Positions 1 through 7,599 of a DNA stretch of 19,204 nt are shown in pieces. Every line of letters begins with the position of its first letter. The stretch's first letter is position 1. The translations under genes and the position numbers were made by a program. The DNA is from Acidimicrobiales bacterium (GTDB lineage: Bacteria; Actinomycetota; Acidimicrobiia; Acidimicrobiales; Bog-793). The stretch is taken from positions 1 through 19,204 of the forward strand of contig JASHRK010000114.1 in the NCBI GenBank assembly GCA_030037405.1, in the 5' to 3' direction. The notes beneath the pieces were generated by a model. The model made no database searches. It saw only the letters and a list, made by a program, of their open reading frames with translations, and was not told the origin of the DNA.

Positions 1-60
1 CGTCGCGCGCAAGCCCGTCCTGCACGAGCCCGTCCAGCGCTAGTCCGTCCAGCGCAGGGC
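1..60. repeat. 15-bp tandem repeat in exporter tail
   Basis: Four consecutive 15-bp units, each beginning CGTC on the plus strand (starting at 1, 16, 31 and 46), with a degenerate fifth beginning at 61. Read on the minus strand in the exporter frame they encode a pentapeptide repeat: DGPAL, DGLAL, DGLVQ, DGLAR, then D. The array touches position 1, so it may continue outside the window. Confidence 0.75.
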
Positions 61-1852
61 CGTCAACCAGAGCTTGGGCAACGGGGGCCGGGAGAACGTC
101 CTCGCCCTTCCTGCTCGCCCCGACCTCGAGCGACGGGGCGGGGATGGTGGCTCTCACCTTGCGCGGGAGCCACCAGGAAGCGATGGCGGCGATCAGCGTC
201 GCCGCGACGGCGAAGTCGAACGCCTCGTGCAGCCCGTTCCCGAACGGGGCCGCGATCAGGCTCGGGAAGAAGGAGCGACCTGTCAGATGGGCGACATGGG
301 CGGGAGAGAGGTGAGAGAGGATGCCGGAAGGGCCAAGGAGCGTCTTGATCGGGTTGTAGCCGAGGAACGCCCCGAAGACCGAGGCGGTCGGCGGCAGCTT
401 GGCCACCGCCGCGGCGGCGGCCTTCGGCACGCCCTCCCCGACAAGGCCTGCATAGAGCGAGTGGGGCAGGCTCGAGGAGAGGCCGACGATGATCAGGGTG
501 AAGAAGATGCCGATCGAGAGCACCATCGCCGCGTTCTGCGCCGTCGTCGCCATCCCTCCGCCCTGACCGCGCTGGGCCGCCGGCAGGCTGTTCATGACGC
601 CGGCACGGTTGGGCGATGCGAAGATGCCCATGGCGAGCCCGTTCGTGGCCAAGAGAAGGGCGAACCAGACGTAGTGGAAGTCGACCGGGAGCAACTCCAA
701 GAGGATGAAGCTCCCCGCCGCGAGCAGCATGCCACCGGTCGCGAAGGGACGGGGACCGAAGCGGTCCGACAGGTGGCCGGAGAGCGGACCGGCGAGGAGG
801 AAGCCGCCCGTGAGCGGGAGCATGTAGATCCCGGCCCAGAGAGGCGTCTGGGCGAAGCTGTACCCGTGCTCGGGGAGCCATATCCCCTGCAGCCAGACGA
901 TCATGATGAACATGAGGCCGCCTCGCCCGAGCGCCGCGAGAAAGCTCGCGAGGTTCCCGAGGGTGAAGGTGCGGATCCGGAAGAGCGACATCTTGAACAT
1001 CGGCGCCTCGACCTTCGTCTCGATCACGACGAAGGCGACGAGAAGGGCGAAGCCCGCACAGAGCGCCGTGAGAACGAAGGGGCTCGTCCATCCCATCGTG
1101 CTCCCGCCATAGGGCTCGATCCCGTAGACGATGCCGACGAGGACGCCGACGAGGCCGAGGGCGAAGGCGAGGTTGCCGAGCCAGTCGATCTTCGCCGGCG
1201 TGCGGATGCCCTGGTCGCGAAGGTTGATGTAGCCCCAGATCGTGCCGGCGACGCCGACGGGCACGGAGATGAGGAAGACGAGGCGCCAGTCGATCGGTCC
1301 GAGGACGCCACCGAGCACGAGGCCGATGAACGAGCCTCCGATCGCCGCGATCTGGTTGACGCCGAGGGCGAGACCGCGCTGGTTAGACGGAAAGGCGTCG
1401 GTGATGATGGCGGCGGAGTTGGCGAACAGGAGGGCACCGCCAAGACCTTGGAAGAAACGCATGACGATGAGGAAGATCGCTCCCGCCGGACCGTGCAACC
1501 AGGTGATCGACAACATGATCGAGAAGATGGTGAACAGCAGGAAGCCGAGGTTGTACATCCGTACGCGGCCGTAGATGTCCCCGAGGCGCCCGAAGCTCAC
1601 CACCAGCACGGCCGTCACGACCATGTAGCCCATGAGCATCCAGAGGAAGTAGCTCGTGTTGCCCGGAGCGAGTGGGTTGAGGTGGATGCCGCGGAAGATG
1701 TCCGGCAACGAGATGAGCACGATCGAGGAGTCGATCGTGACCATCAAGACGCCAAGCGTCGTGTTCGAGAGGGTCGACCACTTTCCCCGGTAACGCTCCT
1801 GCGCCGCCGCCGCCGGCGGCGGCGGACCACCGGGCTTCGAACCGTTCCTCAT
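1..1852 (-). CDS. DHA2-type MFS exporter, 14 TM (3' end outside window)
   Basis: About 617 codons are open on the minus strand from ATG at 1852 to the window edge with no stop, so the gene is partial at its C-terminus. The protein reads as a proton-driven multidrug exporter of the EmrB/QacA (DHA2) type in the cytoplasmic membrane. The first helix carries the family signature MVTIDSSIVLISLP (residues 37-50); motif A is GRLGDIYGRVR (88-98), followed by RFFQGLGGALLF (132-143) and a motif-C-like GGSFIGLVLGGVLGPIDWR (172-190). Many hydrophobic segments fit 14 helices. The N-terminus has a proline/alanine-rich cytoplasmic stretch, and the C-terminal tail ends in a pentapeptide repeat. ATG overlaps the stop of the upstream marR (ATGA), with GGAG just before it, indicating translational coupling and MarR control. 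The substrate is unknown; it need not serve the amine pathway next door. Confidence 0.88.
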   Translation of the reverse strand, partial: MRNGSKPGGPPPPAAAAQERYRGKWSTLSNTTLGVLMVTIDSSIVLISLPDIFRGIHLNPLAPGNTSYFLWMLMGYMVVTAVLVVSFGRLGDIYGRVRMYNLGFLLFTIFSIMLSITWLHGPAGAIFLIVMRFFQGLGGALLFANSAAIITDAFPSNQRGLALGVNQIAAIGGSFIGLVLGGVLGPIDWRLVFLISVPVGVAGTIWGYINLRDQGIRTPAKIDWLGNLAFALGLVGVLVGIVYGIEPYGGSTMGWTSPFVLTALCAGFALLVAFVVIETKVEAPMFKMSLFRIRTFTLGNLASFLAALGRGGLMFIMIVWLQGIWLPEHGYSFAQTPLWAGIYMLPLTGGFLLAGPLSGHLSDRFGPRPFATGGMLLAAGSFILLELLPVDFHYVWFALLLATNGLAMGIFASPNRAGVMNSLPAAQRGQGGGMATTAQNAAMVLSIGIFFTLIIVGLSSSLPHSLYAGLVGEGVPKAAAAAVAKLPPTASVFGAFLGYNPIKTLLGPSGILSHLSPAHVAHLTGRSFFPSLIAAPFGNGLHEAFDFAVAATLIAAIASWWLPRKVRATIPAPSLEVGASRKGEDVLPAPVAQALVDGPALDGLALDGLVQDGLARD

Positions 1853-2334
1853 CGCACTCCTTTGCCGGCGCGCTCGCCGGCAGCAACCTGCACCGGGACA
1901 AGGTCGCCGGCCAGGCTGGCCAGGATCTCGACCCAGTCCGCCAGCTGGTCGTCTGACAGCCGCTCGACGAGGGCGTCGAGGGCGTGGCGTTGCGCCATCT
2001 CGTAGCGCTTGACGAGGCGCTTGCCCCTCTCGGTCCGAACGACCCGGACCACTCGGCGATCGCTCGGGTCAGAACGGCGCTCGGCGAGACCGTGGGAGAC
2101 GAGCCGATCTGCCAACATGCAGGCGGCCGGTCCGGAGACCTCGAGGGCGCTCGCCAGCTCGCCCATCGTCTTTCCTGCGGAACCGAGCCGAGTGAGCGCC
2201 AGGAGCTGATGGGCGGTCACTGCCCCGAGCTCCGTCCGCAGGGCTTCGGGGACAGCTGCCTGCATGCGGGCGAGAACGGCGGGCCGGAGCTGCCAGAACC
2301 GTTCGAGCAGCTCGTCTCTCCGCACAGTTTCCAC
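1849..2334 (-). CDS. MarR-family transcriptional repressor
   Basis: A 161-residue winged-helix protein of standard MarR size. The helix-turn-helix lies near residues 55-82 (KTMGELASALEVSGPAACML), followed by the wing with the hallmark RRSDPSDRRVVRVV (residues 87-99); flanking helices would form the dimer interface. MarR proteins usually bind a palindrome at their own promoter and release it on binding a small aromatic or drug-like ligand. The start is GTG at 2334, with AGG-rich sequence immediately upstream; a second GTG at 2325 is a possible alternative. The stop TGA overlaps the ATG of the DHA2 exporter, so the two form a repressor-exporter operon. A 13-bp AT-rich palindrome lies 20 bp upstream. 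A role in regulating the divergent gmaS operon is possible but unproven. Confidence 0.92.
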   Translation of the reverse strand: METVRRDELLERFWQLRPAVLARMQAAVPEALRTELGAVTAHQLLALTRLGSAGKTMGELASALEVSGPAACMLADRLVSHGLAERRSDPSDRRVVRVVRTERGKRLVKRYEMAQRHALDALVERLSDDQLADWVEILASLAGDLVPVQVAAGERAGKGVR

Positions 2335-2353
2335 CCTACCTGCCTATCATAGA

Positions 2354-2366
2354 ATTAACTATTAAT
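2354..2366. promoter_or_regulatory. Candidate MarR operator (AT-rich palindrome)
   Basis: ATTAA-CTA-TTAAT is a perfect inverted repeat with 5-bp arms and a 3-bp spacer, in an AT-rich patch (about 2346-2372) that stands out from GC-rich surroundings. It lies just upstream of the marR start, where MarR proteins typically bind. A TATGAT hexamer on the minus strand (2351-2346) could be a -10 element for marR, but I see no convincing -35. Confidence 0.5.
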
Positions 2367-2391
2367 CACATTACCGGTCGTGTCGAGGCAC

Positions 2392-2413
2392 CCCGCCATC
2401 CCCCGGTGGCGGG
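2392..2413. repeat. GC-rich inverted repeat upstream of gmaS
   Basis: CCCGCCA and TGGCGGG are perfect 7-bp complementary arms separated by 8 bp. The element sits upstream of the suggested gmaS promoter, so it could be a regulator site or, if transcription starts earlier, a leader hairpin. There is no following T-run, so it is not a typical intrinsic terminator. Confidence 0.45.
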
Positions 2414-2437
2414 CACCGAGAGCCGGTGGGTGCGGAG

Positions 2438-2466
2438 TTGCGTACCTGCTGAGCAGTTCGTATCAT
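2438..2466 (+). promoter_or_regulatory. Putative sigma-70-type promoter for gmaS operon
   Basis: TTGCGT (2438-2443) and TATCAT (2461-2466) are separated by 17 bp and match the vegetative consensus reasonably well. They would give a leader of roughly 85 nt before the gmaS ATG. Assigned by eye only; another weak TACACT at 2510-2515 has no good -35 partner. Confidence 0.35.
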
Positions 2467-2559
2467 CAGAGCAGTCGAAGTTTCCTACTGAGAAACATCC
2501 CTTTTGCCCTACACTCATCCGGCTCGACGTGGCCTGTTCAGGAAACGGGGGAAGCACGA

Positions 2560-3954
2560 ATGACAGATCTCGACCGCTTCGTGGGCCAAGATGGCCGTGA
2601 CGCCCAGATAGAGGAGGTAGCCCGCCGCATCGAGGCGGAAGGCATCACCTACATCTACTACCAGTTCGTCTCCGTGACGGGACGGATCATGGGCAAGGGC
2701 GTGCCCGCCCCGCACTGGCGCACCATCGCCAGGAAGGGATTCCAGCTCGTGTATGGCTCGACGGCCAACCTCTTCATCGACAGGCACGGCGACTACATCG
2801 GTTACGGTCCCGAGGCACGCGAGCTCGTCGGCCTCCCGGACGTGGAGACGTTCTGCCCGCTCCCCTGGGACAAGAAGGTCGCCCGCGTCTTCTGCACGCT
2901 CTTTCGCGGCCGCGAGGAGGAGGAGAACGGCGGGTCCTTCCTCACCTCCGACTGCCGCGGGAACCTGAAGCGGATCCACGACGAGTTCACGGCGGCCACC
3001 GGGCTCCACCTCCGTGCGGGCTGCGAGCCGGAGATGATGTGGCTCAAGACCGACGCCGATGGGAAGCCCTCCGTCGAGGGGAAGACGAAGCCGTACTGCT
3101 ACCACATCGACCAGTTCTCGGAGCTGCAGCCGATCATCCACAAGGTCATCGACTACTCCCAGCAGATGGGCCTCGACATGATCCAGGGCGACCACGAGGA
3201 CGCCCCCGGCCAGCTCGAGCTGAACTGGAACTTCGACAAGGCCGAGCTCACGGCGGACAGGCTCACCACCTACCGCCAGATCTGCCGGCAGGTGGGAAGG
3301 GAGACGGGCACCTTCGCCTGCTTCATGCCGAAGCCCTTCATGGGCGTGTCAGCCAACGGCTGCCACCACAACATCTCGCTCTGGCAGGGCGACGAGAACA
3401 TGTTCCTCCCCGACACCGACAACCCGCGCCTGCCGGGGAAGATCGGCCTCCATGCCATCGGCGGCGTCCTCGAGCACCTGCGAGGGCTCTCGGCCCTCAC
3501 CTCGCCCACGGTGAACTCCTACCGGCGCTTCGCGGACGCCGGTTTCTGGGCGCCGATCTTCGCCGACTGGGGGTTCCAGAACCGAACGACGGCGCTCAGG
3601 ATCTCCGCTCCCGGCCGCTTCGAGTACCGTTCGGTCGACTCCGCCGTGAACCCCTACCTCTCGATGGCCGGCCTCCTCGTCACGATGCGAGACGGGCTCG
3701 ACCGGAACCTCGACCCGGGCCAGCCGGAGGAGCGCAACATCTACGAGGCCATCGCCGGGGGCAAGCAGGTCCGCCGCATCCCGACGACCCTCGGCGAGGC
3801 CCTCGACGAGCTCGAGGGGGACGAGACGGTCCGCCAAGCTCTTCCCGGCGACATGTACCGGGTCTTCATGCACTACAAGCGAGACGAGTGGGAACGCTTC
3901 ATCTCGACGGTGAGCGACTGGGACGTCCAGGAGTACCTGGACGTGCTGCCCTGA
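2560..3954 (+). CDS. gmaS: Gamma-glutamylmethylamide synthetase (type III glutamine synthetase family)
   Basis: A 464-residue glutamine-synthetase-fold ligase, cytoplasmic. In the N-methylglutamate pathway this enzyme makes gamma-glutamylmethylamide from glutamate, methylamine and ATP. Visible GS elements: EPEMMW (residues 156-161, metal-binding glutamates), SANGCHHNISLW (264-275, the counterpart of the NGSGMHxH loop), NSYRRF (319-324) and FEYRSVDSAVNPYL (354-367). The frame stays open upstream to 2380, but ATG 2560 is preferred: GGGGGA lies about 7 nt upstream and the protein then starts like its relatives. It opens an operon; mgsA follows after 21 nt with the three glutamate-synthase-like subunits. 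That linkage is what favours methylamine ligase over glutamine synthesis or another glutamyl-amine ligase; the sequence alone does not fix the amine. Confidence 0.88.
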   Translation: MTDLDRFVGQDGRDAQIEEVARRIEAEGITYIYYQFVSVTGRIMGKGVPAPHWRTIARKGFQLVYGSTANLFIDRHGDYIGYGPEARELVGLPDVETFCPLPWDKKVARVFCTLFRGREEEENGGSFLTSDCRGNLKRIHDEFTAATGLHLRAGCEPEMMWLKTDADGKPSVEGKTKPYCYHIDQFSELQPIIHKVIDYSQQMGLDMIQGDHEDAPGQLELNWNFDKAELTADRLTTYRQICRQVGRETGTFACFMPKPFMGVSANGCHHNISLWQGDENMFLPDTDNPRLPGKIGLHAIGGVLEHLRGLSALTSPTVNSYRRFADAGFWAPIFADWGFQNRTTALRISAPGRFEYRSVDSAVNPYLSMAGLLVTMRDGLDRNLDPGQPEERNIYEAIAGGKQVRRIPTTLGEALDELEGDETVRQALPGDMYRVFMHYKRDEWERFISTVSDWDVQEYLDVLP

Positions 3955-3975
3955 GTAGCTGAGGAGCGTACCGCC

Positions 3976-4914
3976 ATGTGTGGAATAGCCGGAATCATCC
4001 ATAAGAACGGCACGGCTGACATCGGCCAGGAGATGACGAGGATGCTCCAGTCGATGAAGCACCGCGGCCCTGACTCGACCGGCTTCGCCCTCTACGGGGT
4101 GCCCTCCGGCAACCCCGAGCAGATCGTCGTCCGAGTCAAGCTCGGCGACCCGCGGGAAGCGGGCTCGATCGACTTCCTCGAGCAGCTCGAGCGCAACCGC
4201 CTGGAGCTCGAAGCCCGCCTCGGCAAGGTCGGCGCCAGGATCGACCGCTTCGAGGGCGTGACGGACTACGCCTGCCGGGCGATCCTCGACTATGTCGGGG
4301 ACCTGAAGCCGCTCGTCGACTACGTCGAGGACATCCCGGGCTGCGAGGTCATCTCCATCGGCCACGTCCTCGAGATCGTGAAGGACCTCGGGGATGCCGA
4401 AGCGGTCTCGAAGCAGTACAACCTCTCGGGCTTCGCCGGGACGCACGCCATCGGCCATGTCCGCATGGCGACCGAGTCGGACGTCGACATCGCCGGCGCC
4501 CACCCCTACTGGGCTTATCCCTTCGCCGACGTCGCAGTCGTCCACAACGGCCAGCTGACCAACTACCACCAGTGGCGGCGCCGCCTCGAGCGGCTCGGGC
4601 ACCGCTTCCAGTCTGAGTGCGACTCGGAGATCATCGCCGTCTATCTGGCCGAGAAGCTGCACACGGGCTTCCCGCTCGAGACCGCCGTCAAGCAGAGCCT
4701 CGAGGACTTCGACGGGGTGTTCACCTACGTGGTGGTCACGAAGGACGCCCTAGGGGTGGCGAAGGACGAGATGGCGGCCAAGCCGCTCGTCCTCTACGAG
4801 TCCGAAGAGGTCGTCGCCCTCGCCTCCGAGGAGGTGGCGATCCGTGCCGTCGTCGATCACGAGATCGACACCCGCGACCCGTACGAAGGCGAGGTGCTCG
4901 TATGGAACAGGTAG
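3976..4914 (+). CDS. mgsA: N-methylglutamate synthase subunit A (class II glutamine amidotransferase, GlxB-like)
   Basis: 312 residues. Family role: Ntn-hydrolase amidotransferase subunit of N-methylglutamate synthase, attacking the gamma-amide of gamma-glutamylmethylamide and passing methylamine to the FMN subunit. Cys2 directly after Met is the nucleophile (MCGIAGI), followed by HRGPDSTGF (29-37), GHVRMATES (160-168), HNGQLTN (190-196) and CDSEII (215-220), the expected class II active-site series. About 115 residues lie between HRGPDSTG and GHVRMATES, more than in minimal amidotransferases, and are rich in charged helical sequence. GAGGAG at 3961-3966 is a good ribosome binding site. It overlaps mgsB by 13 nt. 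In GlxB-type proteins the same architecture occurs in Sinorhizobium glx loci. Confidence 0.88.
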   Translation: MCGIAGIIHKNGTADIGQEMTRMLQSMKHRGPDSTGFALYGVPSGNPEQIVVRVKLGDPREAGSIDFLEQLERNRLELEARLGKVGARIDRFEGVTDYACRAILDYVGDLKPLVDYVEDIPGCEVISIGHVLEIVKDLGDAEAVSKQYNLSGFAGTHAIGHVRMATESDVDIAGAHPYWAYPFADVAVVHNGQLTNYHQWRRRLERLGHRFQSECDSEIIAVYLAEKLHTGFPLETAVKQSLEDFDGVFTYVVVTKDALGVAKDEMAAKPLVLYESEEVVALASEEVAIRAVVDHEIDTRDPYEGEVLVWNR

Positions 4915-5696
4915 CAGTAGGCGAACGCCGCGTCCGCTACGACGCCCGCGGCCTCGTCGAGCGCGACGCCGAGCCGCCCCGCACCTCCAAGGTCGAGGGG
5001 GACCAGGCGGTCTTCGACGCCACCGGCTGCTCGACGCGGCGCATCAACCTCGAGATACGGTGGCTCCTGAACGAAAAAGGCGTCCGCGACATCGTCGTTC
5101 GCAACCCGGGCGCCAAGCACTCGCTCGGCGTCGGCATACTCCAGAGCTGCCGGCTCAGGTTCGAGGGGAGCCTCGGGTACTTCGGCCTCGGCCTCATCGA
5201 CGGACCGGAGGTCGAGGTGACCGGCAGAGTCGGCTGGTCGGTGGGCGAGAACATGATGTCCGGCGTCGTCGTGATCGAGAAGAACGCCGGCTCGCTCGCC
5301 GGGGCGGCGATCCGCGGCGGCGACCTCGTCGTGAAGGGCGACGTGGGCGCCCGTACCGGGATCGACCAGAAGGGCGGCACCATCATCGTCGGCGGCAATG
5401 CCGGCCTGCTGACCGGATTCATGATGCAGCGCGGTCGCCAGATCATCTGCGGCGACGCCGGCCGGGCGCTCGGCGACTCGATGTACGACGGGGCGATCTA
5501 CGTCGGCGGCAAGGTGGCCTCCCTCGGAGTCGACTGTACCGAGGCGGAGCTGACGGCCGAGGACAAGGAGACGTTGGAAGGCAAGCTGGACTACTACAAG
5601 GTGGACCGGCCGAGCTCCTTCCGGAAGTTCGTGTGCGCGAAGAAGCTCTGGAACTACGACTCTCTCGAGCCGAACGAACGCAAGCTGGTGCTCTGA
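4902..5696 (+). CDS. mgsB: N-methylglutamate synthase subunit B (glutamate synthase GXGXG domain, GlxC-like)
   Basis: 264 residues corresponding to the C-terminal right-handed beta-helix domain of the glutamate synthase large subunit. It is a structural subunit that bridges the amidotransferase (MgsA) and FMN (MgsC) active sites. The recurring glycine spacing of the beta-helix is plain from residue ~65 to ~205 (for example GLGLIDGPEVEVTGRVG, IRGGDLVVKGDVGARTG, IIVGGNAGLLTGFMM, IICGDAGRALGDSMYDG). The frame is open well upstream through mgsA, but ATG 4902 gives the family-like N-terminus and has an AGG about 8 nt upstream; this start lies inside the end of mgsA, so translation is probably coupled. 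MgsC follows after 32 nt. Confidence 0.88.
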   Translation: MEQVAVGERRVRYDARGLVERDAEPPRTSKVEGDQAVFDATGCSTRRINLEIRWLLNEKGVRDIVVRNPGAKHSLGVGILQSCRLRFEGSLGYFGLGLIDGPEVEVTGRVGWSVGENMMSGVVVIEKNAGSLAGAAIRGGDLVVKGDVGARTGIDQKGGTIIVGGNAGLLTGFMMQRGRQIICGDAGRALGDSMYDGAIYVGGKVASLGVDCTEAELTAEDKETLEGKLDYYKVDRPSSFRKFVCAKKLWNYDSLEPNERKLVL

Positions 5697-5728
5697 GAGA
5701 AGACGGAAAGGGGAGTCAGGAGCCTTTC

Positions 5729-7123
5729 ATGGAGGACGAAGCAGCTCAGAAGAACATCCTCGGCCACAGCCGGATCTTCACACCCGAGGTCATCAACGAC
5801 ATCCACGTGAAGTCCGAGCTCGGGCGGTACCGCATGCGGGGTTTCTCTCTCTTCAAGCGGACGCCGGGCTGGGACGACCTCATGTTCCTGCCTGGCACGC
5901 TCACCCGCTTCGTCATCGAGGGCTACAGGGAGAAGTGCGAGACGAAGACCGTCCTCGGCGGCCGCTTCGCCAAGCACCCGCTCGAGCTCGACATCCCGAT
6001 CTACATCACGGGCATGAGTTTCGGGGCACTCTCGCTCGAGGCCAAGATGGCGCTCGCCAAGGGCGCCTCGATGGCGGGCACGGCGACCTGCTCGGGCGAG
6101 GGCGGCATGATCCCACCGGAGCGGGACCACTCGACGAAGTGGTTCTACCAGGTCATCCAGAGCCGCTACGGCTTCAACCCGCATCACCTCATGCTCGCGG
6201 ATGCCTGCGAGTTCTTCATCGGCCAGGGCTGCAAGGTCGGCCTCGGCGGCCACCTCATGGGCCAGAAGGTGACCGAGCAGGTCGCCGAGATGCGCTCGCT
6301 CCCGGTCGGCATCGACCAGCGCAGCCCTGCCCGCCATCCCGACTGGCTCGGGCCGGACGACCTCTCCTTGAAGATCCAGGAGATCCGTGAGGCGACCGAC
6401 TACCAGATCCCGATCCAGCTCAAGCTCGGGGCCGCCCGCGTCTACGACGACGTGCGCATGGCCGCCAAGTGCGGCCCGGACACGATCTACCTCGACGGCG
6501 CCGAGGGCAGCACCGGGGCCGGGCCCCACATAGCCACGGAAGAGACCGGCATCCCTCTCCTCGCCGCCATCCCGGAGGCACGGCGGGCTCTCGAGGACGT
6601 CGGCCTCGCCGATGACATCGACCTCGTCGTCGCCGGCGGCATCCGCAACGGGGCCGACGTCGCCAAGTGCCTCGCTCTCGGTGCGACCGCCGTCGCCATC
6701 GGCCACTCGGCGCTCATGGCCCTCAACTGCAACAAAGAGATCCCGGGAGTCACCGACTACGAGGGCACGGTCGGCGTCAAGGCTGGCTACTGCTACCACT
6801 GCCACACGGGCCGCTGCCCGGTCGGCATCACGACCCAGGACCCCGAGCTGCGCAAGCGGCTCGTCGTCGAGGACGCCGCCGAGCGCGTCTACAACTTCCT
6901 CCACACGATGACCCTCGAGCTGCAGATGCTGGCACGCGCCTGCGGAAAGACGAACGTCCACAGCCTCGAGCCGGAGGATCTCTGCGCCCTCACCGTCGAG
7001 GCGGCCGCCATGGCCAAGGTGCCGCTCGCCGGCACCGAGTACATACCGGGAGTGACGGAGGAGAAGGTGCTCTCGGAGCTGAAGAAGCTGTCGGAAAAGG
7101 GATTCGGCGAGGGAGGAAGCTGA
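5729..7123 (+). CDS. mgsC: N-methylglutamate synthase subunit C (glutamate synthase FMN/Fe-S domain, GlxD-like)
   Basis: 464 residues matching the FMN-binding (beta/alpha)8 domain of glutamate synthase. Expected role: reductive condensation of 2-oxoglutarate with channelled methylamine to N-methylglutamate. Motifs: TGMSFGALS (near 95), LKLGAARVYDDV, DGAEGSTGAGP (256-266), GGIRNGADVAKCLALGA (303-319) for FMN phosphate binding, and C355-x2-C358-x4-C363 within CYHCHTGRCPVGI, the 3Fe-4S cysteine set of glutamate synthase. The frame is open far upstream, but ATG 5729 follows GGGGAGTCAGGAG and starts the conserved sequence. There are only 2 nt to the next gene. No NADPH-dependent small subunit is encoded here, so the electron donor (ferredoxin or another reductase) is unresolved. 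Confidence 0.88.
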   Translation: MEDEAAQKNILGHSRIFTPEVINDIHVKSELGRYRMRGFSLFKRTPGWDDLMFLPGTLTRFVIEGYREKCETKTVLGGRFAKHPLELDIPIYITGMSFGALSLEAKMALAKGASMAGTATCSGEGGMIPPERDHSTKWFYQVIQSRYGFNPHHLMLADACEFFIGQGCKVGLGGHLMGQKVTEQVAEMRSLPVGIDQRSPARHPDWLGPDDLSLKIQEIREATDYQIPIQLKLGAARVYDDVRMAAKCGPDTIYLDGAEGSTGAGPHIATEETGIPLLAAIPEARRALEDVGLADDIDLVVAGGIRNGADVAKCLALGATAVAIGHSALMALNCNKEIPGVTDYEGTVGVKAGYCYHCHTGRCPVGITTQDPELRKRLVVEDAAERVYNFLHTMTLELQMLARACGKTNVHSLEPEDLCALTVEAAAMAKVPLAGTEYIPGVTEEKVLSELKKLSEKGFGEGGS

Positions 7124-7125
7124 CG

Positions 7126-7551
7126 ATGAGCGAGACACGGCACATCACCCTCGACGCCGAGGAGCTGGCGGGCAAGACCTTTCCCTACCAGCACGACATC
7201 GCCGAAGTGGAGGGGATCGACCTCGAGGCGGCGACCCCCGGACCGGGCATCAACTGGCTCGAGGACATCCACCTTCTCACCGAGGACGGCGTGCCCGCCG
7301 TCTTCGACCGCTACTCGAACTCGTTCCTCAAGATCTACTTCTCCATCCCGCCGGGGCGGGAGGACGAGATCGCCCGCAAGGTGCTCGTCGCCCACCTGCA
7401 GGCGGGCAACTCCTACGGGATCCAGCTGAAGCGGCAGCACACCAAGTTTCCCCAGCGGACGCTGGGACCCTGGGTGAAAGAGAGCGAGCTCGTGGGTGAG
7501 CACTGGGAGCCGCCGACTCTCGCCGGATGGGAGAAGCCGGCCGGCCACTGA
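7126..7551 (+). CDS. Unrecognised 141-aa protein in the mgs operon
   Basis: I do not recognise a family. The gene starts 2 nt after mgsC with GGGAGGAAG as ribosome binding site, and the 141-residue product is soluble-looking: no signal peptide, no membrane helix, acidic N-terminal half (about residues 1-65) and a more basic, aromatic C-terminal half containing YSNSFLKIYFSIPPGRED, HLQAGNSYGIQLKRQHT and LGPWVKESELVGEHWEPP. The pattern of alternating strands and charged helices suggests a compact alpha/beta domain. Codon use matches its neighbours, so it is a real gene. Position immediately behind mgsABC suggests an accessory subunit, chaperone or substrate-handling protein for N-methylglutamate synthase or for the following oxidoreductase; this is inference only. 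Confidence 0.8.
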   Translation: MSETRHITLDAEELAGKTFPYQHDIAEVEGIDLEAATPGPGINWLEDIHLLTEDGVPAVFDRYSNSFLKIYFSIPPGREDEIARKVLVAHLQAGNSYGIQLKRQHTKFPQRTLGPWVKESELVGEHWEPPTLAGWEKPAGH

Positions 7552-7599
7552 GCCCCGGCTGCGCCTGTCGGTCACAGGGTCGAGAGAAGGAGGAGAGGC

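Noticed and set aside
63..1901. Minus-strand frames inside the exporter region (63-1091, 1024-1443, 1383-1901)
   Set aside because: They are out of frame with the transporter and give Arg/Pro/Ser-rich sequence; the frame from ATG 1852 gives an uninterrupted transporter with motifs A to C.
74..2005. Long open plus-strand frame opposite the exporter and marR
   Set aside because: Its translation is a low-complexity run of Arg, Glu, Asp and Gly with no domain; it is the antisense shadow of the true minus-strand genes in GC-rich DNA.
2560..3954. Ordinary ammonia-assimilating glutamine synthetase with glutamate synthase
   Set aside because: The glutamate-synthase-like parts are split into three short genes and linked to an N-methyl amino-acid dehydrogenase, the arrangement of the N-methylglutamate pathway; still not excluded biochemically.
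7564..7578. Small inverted repeat CCTGT-CGGTC-ACAGG in the 48-bp gap before the FAD gene
   Set aside because: A 5-bp stem with a 5-nt loop and no T-run is too weak to call a terminator or operator; expected by chance in GC-rich DNA.
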